Shown in pieces: positions 14,330 through 23,324 of a stretch of 38,260 nucleotides of DNA. The first letter of the stretch is position 1. The number at the start of each line of letters is the position of its first letter. The DNA is from Nonomuraea aridisoli. GTDB taxonomy: Bacteria; Actinomycetota; Actinomycetes; Streptosporangiales; Streptosporangiaceae. The stretch is taken from the NCBI RefSeq assembly GCF_003236395.1, contig NZ_POUD01000061.1:1-38260 (forward strand), in the 5' to 3' direction. Made by a program: the position numbers and the translations under genes. Under the pieces are notes generated by a model. The model was not told the DNA's origin, did no database searches, and worked only from the letters and a program-made list of their open reading frames with translations.

Positions 14330-15619
14330 CTAGTCGTCGCCCTCGACGCGCATGACGCTGGCCACGGCGCGGACGATGTCGAGCTCGCGCAGGCCCTCCA
14401 TGGTGGCCGTCAGGGCGGCGTCGGTGGCGCGGTGGGTGACGATGACGAGCTGGGCGTCGTCGCCGTGACCCTCCTGGCGCACGGTCTGGATCGACACGTC
14501 GTGCTTGGCGAACAACTCGGCCACCCGGGCCAGCACGCCCGGCTTGTCGGCCACGTCGAGGGCCACGTGGCAGCGCGTGACGGTCTCGCCCATCGGGTGG
14601 ACGGCCAGGTGGGCGTAGGTCGACTCCTCCGGGCCGCGGGTGCCGGCCAGGCGGTTGCGGCCCACGGCCACCAGGTCGCCCAGCACGGCCGAGGCCGTCG
14701 GCGCCCCGCCCGCGCCCTTGCCGTAGAACATCAGCTGCCCGGCCGACTCGGCCTCCACGAACACCGCGTTGTACGCCTCGCGCACCCCCGCCAGCGGATG
14801 GCTGCGCGGGATCATCGCCGGGTGCACCCGCACGCCGAAGGTGCGGCCGTCGTCGGAGCGGGCGCAGATGGCCAGCAGCTTGATGACGTAGCCCATGGCC
14901 TTGGCGGAGGCCACGTCGGTGGCGGTGATGTCGGTGATGCCCTCGCGGTGCACCTGCTCGGCCGTCACGCGGCTGTGGAAGGCCAGCCCCGCCAGGATGG
15001 CGGCCTTGGCGGCGGCGTCGAAGCCCTCGACGTCGGCCGTCGGGTCGGCCTCGGCGTAGCCCAGCGTCTGGGCCTCCTCCAGGGCGTCGAGGAAGGACGC
15101 GCCCGTGGAGTCCATCTTGTCGAGGATGTAGTTGGTGGTGCCGTTGACGATGCCGAGCACCCGGGTGACGCGGTCGCCGGCCAGCGACTCGCGCAGGGGC
15201 CGCAGCAGCGGGATCGCGCCCGCCACGCTGGCCTCGAAGTAGAGGTCGCCGTTGCCCGCCCTGGCGGCTTCGTGCAGCGTCGCGCCGTCCTCGGCCAGCA
15301 GCGCCTTGTTGGCGGTGACCACGGACTTGCCGCGTTTCAGGGCGGAGACGATCAGCGAGCGGGCCGGCTCGATGCCGCCGATGACCTCGATCACGATGTC
15401 GACGTCGTCACGGGTGACCAGCGACTCGGCGTCGGTGGTGAACAGCGCCGGGTCGACCTCGACGTCGCGCTTGCGGCCCAGCCGGCGCACGGCCACCCCG
15501 GCCAGCTCCAGCGGGGCCCCGACGCGGGCGGCCAGGTCGGCGGACTGCTCGTGCATGAGCCGGATGACCTGCGAGCCGACCACGCCGCAGCCCAGCAGCG
15601 CCACTCTCAGCGGTTTCAC
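14330..15619 (-). CDS. hom: Homoserine dehydrogenase
   Basis: Reduces aspartate semialdehyde to homoserine, the branch point toward threonine and methionine. The protein has 429 aa. The NAD(P)-binding GCGVVGS is near residue 10-16; the catalytic domain carries NGTTNYIL and EGFDAAAK; a C-terminal ACT domain (about 350-425, starting VALDVADKPGVLARV) suits feedback inhibition by threonine. The GTG start overlaps the lysA stop by 4 nt (GTGA) with GAGGGGG upstream, so it is translationally coupled to lysA. The usual downstream partner thrC is displaced by about 3.1 kb. Confidence 0.96.
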   Translation of the reverse strand: MKPLRVALLGCGVVGSQVIRLMHEQSADLAARVGAPLELAGVAVRRLGRKRDVEVDPALFTTDAESLVTRDDVDIVIEVIGGIEPARSLIVSALKRGKSVVTANKALLAEDGATLHEAARAGNGDLYFEASVAGAIPLLRPLRESLAGDRVTRVLGIVNGTTNYILDKMDSTGASFLDALEEAQTLGYAEADPTADVEGFDAAAKAAILAGLAFHSRVTAEQVHREGITDITATDVASAKAMGYVIKLLAICARSDDGRTFGVRVHPAMIPRSHPLAGVREAYNAVFVEAESAGQLMFYGKGAGGAPTASAVLGDLVAVGRNRLAGTRGPEESTYAHLAVHPMGETVTRCHVALDVADKPGVLARVAELFAKHDVSIQTVRQEGHGDDAQLVIVTHRATDAALTATMEGLRELDIVRAVASVMRVEGDD

Positions 15620-16998
15620 AGCTGCCCCCTCAACAGGTCGTCCTCGGTCTCGCCCTGTACGATCACCCGGGATACGCCGCCCGAGACGGCGACCACGGCG
15701 GGCTTGGGCAGGTAGTTGTAGTTGCTGGCGAGCGAGCGGCAGTAGGCGCCGGTCGCGGCCACCGCGATCAGGTCTCCGGGGACGAGGTCGGCGGGCAGGT
15801 GGACGTCGCGCACGATGATGTCGCCGCTCTCGCAGTGCTTGCCGACCAGGCGGCTGAGCATGGGCCCGGCCTCGCTCTCGCGGCTGGCCAGCACGGCGGT
15901 GTACTCGGCGCCGTAGAGGGCGGTGCGGACGTTGTCGCTCATGCCGCCGTCGACGCTGACGTAGGCGCGCAGGCCCTCGACGTCCTTGACCGTGCCGACC
16001 TCGTAGAGGGTGATGCCGCCGGGGCCGACGATCGTGCGGCCGGGCTCGACGGTCAGGCGGGGCACCGGCAGCCCGGCCTCGACGCAGACCTTGGTGACGA
16101 TCTCGCGCAGGCCGTCGGCCAGCTCTTTGATGTCGGGGGCCTCGTCGCCCTCGACGTAGGCGATGCCGTAGCCGCCGCCGAGGTCGAGCTCGGGCAGGAC
16201 GACGCCGTGTTCTTCCTTGATCTCCACGAGCAGCGTGGCCAGGCGCCGGGCGGCCACCTCGAACCCGGCCGTGTCGACGATCTGGGAGCCGATGTGGGAG
16301 TGGAGCCCGACGAGCTCCAGCTGCGGCAGCGCCAGGATGCGGCGGACGGCCTCGGCGGCGGCGCCGGTGTTGAGCGACAGGCCGAACTTCTGGTCGTCGT
16401 GGGCCGTGGCGATGAACTCGTGGGTGTGGGCCTCGACGCCGGTGGTCACCCGGATCATCACCTTGGGCCGCTGGCCGAGCTGGTCGGCGAGGTGGCCGAG
16501 GCGGGCGATCTCGTCGTAGGAGTCGACCACGATGTGGCCGACGCCGGCCTCCAGCGCCCTGGTGAGCTCGGCGGCGGACTTGTTGTTGCCGTGCATGGTG
16601 ATGCGGCCGGGCGGGAACCCGACGCTCAGCGCGACCGCCAGCTCGCCGCCGCTGGCCACGTCGAGGCCGAGGCCCTCGGCCTCGAGCCAGCGCACCATCT
16701 CCTTGCACAGGAACGCCTTGCCGGCGTAGTGGACCTCGGAGTCGGCGAACGCGGTGGCGTAGTCGCGCATGCGCGAGCGCACGTCGTCCTCGTCGAGGAC
16801 GTAGAGAGGGGTGCCGTGCTCGCGGGCGAGGTCGCGGACGTCCACGCCGCCGACCGTGAGGGCGCCGTCGGCCCTGGCCGACGTTCGGGGCCAGATCGCG
16901 GGGTTGATCCGGTTGAGGTCGGCGGGCGCCTGCGGGGGGCGCTCCTGGGGAAGCATCTCGGCGTGCCTGTCCCCGGCGGGATGGACGTATCGACTCAC
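15616..16998 (-). CDS. lysA: Diaminopimelate decarboxylase
   Basis: Converts meso-diaminopimelate to lysine; PLP enzyme of the alanine-racemase fold. The protein has 460 aa. The PLP lysine is K94 in HYAGKAFLCKE; HSHIGSQ, the EPGRTIVGPGG substrate loop and HCESGD of the partner-subunit site are present. The GTG at 16998 is chosen because the first residues (SRYVHPAGDRHAEMLP) match the known N-terminus of actinomycete LysA; the frame could extend to 17070. The 124 nt upstream are strikingly AT-rich for this DNA and may hold a promoter. Overlaps hom by 4 nt. A decayed second copy lies at 34750-34943. Confidence 0.95.
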   Translation of the reverse strand: MSRYVHPAGDRHAEMLPQERPPQAPADLNRINPAIWPRTSARADGALTVGGVDVRDLAREHGTPLYVLDEDDVRSRMRDYATAFADSEVHYAGKAFLCKEMVRWLEAEGLGLDVASGGELAVALSVGFPPGRITMHGNNKSAAELTRALEAGVGHIVVDSYDEIARLGHLADQLGQRPKVMIRVTTGVEAHTHEFIATAHDDQKFGLSLNTGAAAEAVRRILALPQLELVGLHSHIGSQIVDTAGFEVAARRLATLLVEIKEEHGVVLPELDLGGGYGIAYVEGDEAPDIKELADGLREIVTKVCVEAGLPVPRLTVEPGRTIVGPGGITLYEVGTVKDVEGLRAYVSVDGGMSDNVRTALYGAEYTAVLASRESEAGPMLSRLVGKHCESGDIIVRDVHLPADLVPGDLIAVAATGAYCRSLASNYNYLPKPAVVAVSGGVSRVIVQGETEDDLLRGQL

Positions 16999-17122
16999 CC
17001 GATCGAGGCTATCGGAAGCGCAAGTGCGCCATGACCCACTGCCCACGTATCGAGACGCGATCAAGGCCACCAGGGGATATTTTTACGATTTATCGCCGTT
17101 TGGCCGGATAATTTGTGCTTTA

Positions 17123-17734
17123 TTACAGTCGCTCCGGTCCCGGGAGTACCGTCGCCACCGCCTGTGCCAGGCGTACCCGGGCCGTGTGCACCGGGCCGGG
17201 CTCCTCGTCCCCGACCGGGACGGCCGGCACGCGTTCGCAGGCGTCGTGGTAGGCCAGCGCCAGCCGCAGCAGATAGCTCTCCCAGCCGGGGTCCCGGCTC
17301 CGCCGGCGGCCCGGCAGCTCGGCCAGCACGCGCAGCACCGCCCGGTGCGGGGGGTCGTCCAGCAGCTCGGGGCGGAACCCGCGCTCGGGCACCCCGAGGT
17401 CCCGCGCCCACCGCCGCACGGCGCAGGCCCGCGCGTGCGCGTACCGGACCACGAACCCGGGGTTGTCCCACGTGCGCGGGAAGTCCGGCCAGCCGGGCTC
17501 GGGCACGTCCAGCGGCCCGACCGACTCCACCAGCTCCCCCGGGACGGTGACGGCGATGCGCAGGAAGCCGTTCGGCCGCACCTCGACCGAGGCCACGCCG
17601 TCCAGCTCCCGCACCCGGGCGGCGAGTTCCTCGGCCGGCACGCCCCGCCGCAGCGCCGCCGCGGAGACGTACACGGCCTCCCGCTCCCATGTGCCCTCCG
17701 GCACGGGGGGCTCCCCCAGGATCCCGGCCAGCAC
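17123..17734 (-). CDS. nrtL: ArgS-related anticodon-binding protein (no synthetase core)
   Basis: The 203-aa protein keeps two parts of arginyl-tRNA synthetase and lacks the catalytic centre. Residues about 14-75 resemble the N-terminal Add-1-like domain (VEVRPNGFLRIAVT), and 90-203 the DALR anticodon-binding domain (FVVRYAHARACAVRRWA ... PGPERL). No HIGH or KMSK motif exists; a full ArgS is about 550-590 aa. Such a gene is a frequent lysA neighbour in Actinobacteria and is, as I recall, named NrtL; its role is unknown, possibly tRNA(Arg) binding. The GTG start lies 6 nt past the upstream glycosyltransferase stop, so they are cotranscribed. The intact reading frame argues against a pseudogene. 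Confidence 0.8.
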   Translation of the reverse strand: MLAGILGEPPVPEGTWEREAVYVSAAALRRGVPAEELAARVRELDGVASVEVRPNGFLRIAVTVPGELVESVGPLDVPEPGWPDFPRTWDNPGFVVRYAHARACAVRRWARDLGVPERGFRPELLDDPPHRAVLRVLAELPGRRRSRDPGWESYLLRLALAYHDACERVPAVPVGDEEPGPVHTARVRLAQAVATVLPGPERL

Positions 17735-17740
17735 GACGGG

Positions 17741-19588
17741 TCAGATCAGCGCGTGGGGCTCGGCGGAGCCGTATTCGACCAGCTGGGCGGCGCCGAGCAG
17801 CCAGCGGTCCTCGTCGCGGACGCGGACGTAGCCGAACCGGTCGGCGGAGAAGACCTTGATCCCGTCGGTACGGCACTGCCGCATGAGCACCTCGTCCCAG
17901 CCGTCGGTGAGGTCGGCGAAGCGCAGCTCGCGCAGGGTGTTGCGGCGGGCCAGCAGGGTGGCGCCGGCGATCTCGGGCACGTACGCGTACTCGGCGTCGG
18001 GCTGCTTGAGCAGCGTGGCCTGCGGCTTGCGCAGGTGGGCGTAGTACGCGGCCTTGCCGACGATGTCGGCCGTCGTGAACAGGAACGCCCGCTTGAGGTC
18101 GGTCAGGTAGTGGGAGCCGTAGACGTCGCGCGGGTCCATGACCGCCACCAGGTCGGACTCGCACAGGTCGAGCCCGGCGTTGAGCATCGCGCCCTCGGTC
18201 ATCGCCGGCTGCGGCCGGCGGTACACGACCTCGACGTCGGGCAGCACGTCGCGGGCGCGCAGCTCGGCCTCCGGCGGCCCGATGACGATCACCTGGTCGA
18301 CGCCCGACTGCTTGGCGACCTGGGCGAGCGCGTGCTCCATCAGGTACGGGTCGAGGATCGGCAGCAGTACCGAGGTGGTCAGCGTGGCCCGGGCGCTGGG
18401 CAGCCCGATCGCGTCGAGCATCTCGTCGACGCGCTCGCTCATCGTCCCCATCTGGTACGCCCGCCGCAGCGCCACGTGCGCCCGCCGTGAGTCGGCCTCC
18501 GTGCCGATGGGCGTGCCGCAGGCGGCGATCTCTGCCAGCCGCCACTGCGGCGTGCCCGGCGGGCAGTCGGCCGCGGCCGGCCAGCGGTAGGAGGTCAGCA
18601 CGTCGGGGTAGGCCAGGTGGCCGGGCAGCAGTTGGTCGAGCGTGAGCACCCGGTCGATGCGCCCCCCGGCCAGCGGCAGCGGGTTGTGCACCCGCGGCTG
18701 CACGCCGAACGACAGACGCGGCCAGGCCACCGACAGGTCGGCGGTGAACCGGTGCTCGAACAGCTCGGCCGCCCGGGCGTAGGCGGAGACGTCGCCCTTG
18801 GTGTGCCAGAAGACCGTGCGGATGCCACGCTCGGCGCACCAGGCCAGCAAGCCCTTGAGGCCCTCGCCCGGCTCGCCGGTGATCTCCTCGGCCCACGGGC
18901 CCTGCGTGACCGACTCGACGACCAGCAGGTGGGGCACCTCCAGCGGGAGTATCCGGGCGAAGTCGCGCGGGGTGAACCCGGTGGTCTGCCGCCACTCGTA
19001 ACGCAGCAGCGCCTCGGCGTGCGGGTCGGCGACCACCGCGGCCGTCAGGTGGGGCCGCGTGTTGGGGCCGGTCGGCACCCGGAACGGCTTGAGCTTGAAC
19101 GAGGCCCCGTTGACCGTCCTGGTCGTGGCGGTGGCCTGGTAGGCGGCGCCCGGGCGCTCGTCCTTGGGCTTGGCTGCGACGGCCACCGGCCTGCGCTTGG
19201 GCGCGGTGGGCCGCTTGACCGGCTTGGCGGCGCCCTTGAGGCCCTTGGCCAGGCGGACCGGGTTGTTCTTGCCGCTCTTGATGGCGTCGCCGAGGCGGTT
19301 CCAGCGGGCGACCTTGATGGAGGAGAGCTTCCAGTTGGCGACCTCGGCCTGGAAGCGCTGCTCGGCCAGCTCCTTCCTGAGCCGCTCGGCGGCGGCCTGC
19401 TCGGCGGCCAGGCGCGCCTCGGTCTCGCTCAGCCGCTCGGCCAGCACCCTCGCCTCCTCCGCGGCCTGCTCGGCGCCCGCCAGTTTGGCCTGGGCGGCGT
19501 CCAGCAGCCTCGCCAGCTCGGCCGCGCGCTCGGCCTGGGCGACCGCGTCTCGCAGCGCCCGCCGCGTGCTCTCCAGCTCCGTGCTCAC
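17741..19588 (-). CDS. Coiled-coil glycosyltransferase (CgeB-like plus GT-A domains)
   Basis: The 615-aa protein has three parts. Residues 1-90 form an Ala/Glu/Arg-rich coiled coil. A basic linker (95-150) follows. About 180-400 resembles the CgeB/DUF3880-type glycosyltransferase domain (LLVVESVTQGPWAEE, TVFWHTKGDV), and 405-600 is a GT-A-like domain in which the metal motif reads MDPRDVYGSHY (485-488 DPRD) instead of DxD. GTG start with GGAGGT 6 nt upstream. It is divergent from the asparagine-synthetase-like gene (71-nt gap) and reads into nrtL. The role is probably cell-surface glycan assembly with the coiled coil as an anchor or oligomerisation part; substrates are not known. Confidence 0.78.
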   Translation of the reverse strand: MSTELESTRRALRDAVAQAERAAELARLLDAAQAKLAGAEQAAEEARVLAERLSETEARLAAEQAAAERLRKELAEQRFQAEVANWKLSSIKVARWNRLGDAIKSGKNNPVRLAKGLKGAAKPVKRPTAPKRRPVAVAAKPKDERPGAAYQATATTRTVNGASFKLKPFRVPTGPNTRPHLTAAVVADPHAEALLRYEWRQTTGFTPRDFARILPLEVPHLLVVESVTQGPWAEEITGEPGEGLKGLLAWCAERGIRTVFWHTKGDVSAYARAAELFEHRFTADLSVAWPRLSFGVQPRVHNPLPLAGGRIDRVLTLDQLLPGHLAYPDVLTSYRWPAAADCPPGTPQWRLAEIAACGTPIGTEADSRRAHVALRRAYQMGTMSERVDEMLDAIGLPSARATLTTSVLLPILDPYLMEHALAQVAKQSGVDQVIVIGPPEAELRARDVLPDVEVVYRRPQPAMTEGAMLNAGLDLCESDLVAVMDPRDVYGSHYLTDLKRAFLFTTADIVGKAAYYAHLRKPQATLLKQPDAEYAYVPEIAGATLLARRNTLRELRFADLTDGWDEVLMRQCRTDGIKVFSADRFGYVRVRDEDRWLLGAAQLVEYGSAEPHALI

Positions 19589-19659
19589 CGGGACCTCCGC
19601 TCTCTCAGCCCGGCAAAGGATACTCTTTTGCGGGAAGCGTCTCGAAGGGATGAGATCCG

Positions 19660-21294
19660 GTGCAGTTCAACGTGCGACCCTACGTATGCGGCGCTCTCGG
19701 CCGGATCGACCCCGCCCTTATCGGCAAACTGACCGCCGCGGGCCCCCGGGTGCGCCCCGCGCTGCAGACCGAGGAGGCGGCGCTGTTCAGCTCGGCGCCG
19801 CTGCCGCCCTACCACCGCGACGGCGACTCGTACGCGTTCGCGTGGGGCGAGCGCAGGCCGAAGACCGCCGACGACTGGATCACGGTCGCGGAGACGTACG
19901 AGACGCCGGGGCTGATCGGCGACGCCGACCGGGTGACGTTGCACACCGGCGGGCTGGGCCTGGTCGACGTCTACTACGTCCGCCAGGGCGACGCGGTCTA
20001 CTTCTCCTCGCTCATCCAGCCGCTGCTGACCCTCGTGCCGATCGAGATCGACTGGTCGGCGTGGGCCTCGATCCTGCAGGTGACGTTCCCGCTGGGCGAG
20101 GCGACGCCGTACACGGAGGTCAAGCGGCTGCCGGGGGCGAGCGCGCTGGTGTTCCGGCACGGCGTGCTCACCACCGAGCGCCGGCTGCCGCGCTGGCTGC
20201 GCACCGAGCCGTACGAGGCGTGGATCAGCCCGCACGAGATCGTCGAGCTGCTGCACAAGGTCTACGAGGACTACGACGGGCGCAGGCTGCTCGTCCCGGT
20301 GAGCGGCGGCTACGACTCGCGGCTGCTGGCGAGCGTGGCCAAGGCCAGGGGCGCCGACGTCGAGTCGTGGACGACCAGCCCCGACGACGGCACCGACACC
20401 GACATCGCCTTCGCCCGCGCGATCACCAGGGAGCTGGGCATCCCCCACCGGGTGATCACGCAGGACGCCGCCGACTACCCGGCCGACGCCGCCGAGGTGG
20501 CCCGCCGGCTGGAATACCTGACCCCCCACCACGCCTGGTACGCCCCCTTCGCCAAGGAGGTGCACGGCTCGGGCCGGATCCTCGTCGACGGCCTGGCCGG
20601 CGGGCCGCTGCTGAAGAACTTCATGGTCAGCGGGGCCGCGCTGGAGGCCAGGACGCAGGCCGAGCGCTCGCAGGCCGTGCTCGACTCCCTGTCGCTCGGG
20701 CAGCCGTCGCAGCCGTTCCTGTCGAAGGCCGCCGCGCAGTGGATGGACGAGATCGTGCGCGAGCAGTTCACCGCGGCCACCTCCATGCTCCACGGGCACC
20801 GGGCCGAGCTGCCGCTGTCGGTGCTGCACACCCGCACCGTGCGCGGCATCGCGCGCTCGGCGGTCAACCTGGTGGGGCCTGAGGCGTCGTTCGCGGCGCC
20901 GTTCATCCATCCCGAGTTCTTCGACGCGGCGCTGTCGGTCGGGGTGGCCAGGAAGGACAAGGGCCGCTTCTACCGCGAGGTGCTCTACGCGGCCAACCCG
21001 CGGGTGGCCGCGCTGCCGTCCACCAACGTGGTCAAGCAGCCCCTCCAGCGGGTGCCGTTGCGGTCCACGGCGGCTCCGGCCCGAAATTATTCGCACCGGA
21101 TGCTGGAGACGGTGGTGAGCAAAGTGCCAGGTCTGCTGTCCGACGAGATGCACGAAGTGGTCGCGGCCGGGCCCGACGCTCTGACCAGGTTCAACGGGTG
21201 GAATGACCGCTTCTGGGTGAGAGGTCTGGTCTTGTTCGGACTGTGGCTGAGTGACGTGGAGAACGACGTCTCTGACCTGACGCCGCCTTTTTAG
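19660..21294 (+). CDS. Asparagine-synthetase-like ATP-dependent amidating enzyme
   Basis: The 544-aa protein has a PP-loop SGGYDS at 215-220 and the rest of the AsnB-type synthetase domain (SWTTSPDDGTDTDIAFA, LPLSVLHTRTVRG). The N-terminal half (1-190) has the fold signs of a class II glutaminase (GLVDVYYVRQGDAVYFSS) but starts MQFNVRPY, without the catalytic Cys2 and with extra residues before a Cys at 10. It therefore probably cannot use glutamine and may act like beta-lactam synthetase or asparagine synthetase-like enzymes that adenylate a carboxylate. GTG start with GAAGGGATG as ribosome site. It is divergent from the coiled-coil glycosyltransferase, which hints at a joint role in a surface polymer; this is inference. 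Confidence 0.82.
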   Translation: MQFNVRPYVCGALGRIDPALIGKLTAAGPRVRPALQTEEAALFSSAPLPPYHRDGDSYAFAWGERRPKTADDWITVAETYETPGLIGDADRVTLHTGGLGLVDVYYVRQGDAVYFSSLIQPLLTLVPIEIDWSAWASILQVTFPLGEATPYTEVKRLPGASALVFRHGVLTTERRLPRWLRTEPYEAWISPHEIVELLHKVYEDYDGRRLLVPVSGGYDSRLLASVAKARGADVESWTTSPDDGTDTDIAFARAITRELGIPHRVITQDAADYPADAAEVARRLEYLTPHHAWYAPFAKEVHGSGRILVDGLAGGPLLKNFMVSGAALEARTQAERSQAVLDSLSLGQPSQPFLSKAAAQWMDEIVREQFTAATSMLHGHRAELPLSVLHTRTVRGIARSAVNLVGPEASFAAPFIHPEFFDAALSVGVARKDKGRFYREVLYAANPRVAALPSTNVVKQPLQRVPLRSTAAPARNYSHRMLETVVSKVPGLLSDEMHEVVAAGPDALTRFNGWNDRFWVRGLVLFGLWLSDVENDVSDLTPPF

Positions 21295-21555
21295 TGAACT
21301 CTGGGTAACAGGGCGATTACGTACCGATCTCGCGGGTATTAACCCTCGCACAGCAGAAGCGGGTTCCGGAGAGCCAACGGGCTGGTAGTGTTCGGCCCGT
21401 AAGCGCCGCACAAACGGGCACCAGATCACAAATCCGGTTCCGTTCGAGGGCATGGGGTTCGCAGGGATGACGACTCCACGCGGCGCGGTCACCACATAAC
21501 AACGCCGGGGAACCGGTGACTTCGTCCTGCCCACATCTCTTCCTGTGAGCGACAT

Positions 21556-23277
<1,722 letters not shown>

Positions 23278-23289
23278 GCTCGACGACAT

Positions 23290-23324
23290 CTGACGCCCGC
23301 GGCCGATGGGGCCGCGGGCGTCAG
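23290..23324. terminator. Perfect bidirectional terminator, treS / ABC permease
   Basis: A perfect 15-bp stem (ctgacgcccgcggcc / ggccgcgggcgtcag) with a 5-nt loop lies 12 nt past the treS stop. Its right arm contains the stop codon of the converging permease gene (23321-23323), so the hairpin serves both strands and overlaps coding sequence on one. Confidence 0.85.

Noticed and set aside
17070..17125. AT-rich stretch between nrtL and lysA as a possible horizontal insertion
   Set aside because: Only about 55 nt, no repeats or gene; more simply a promoter or terminator region.
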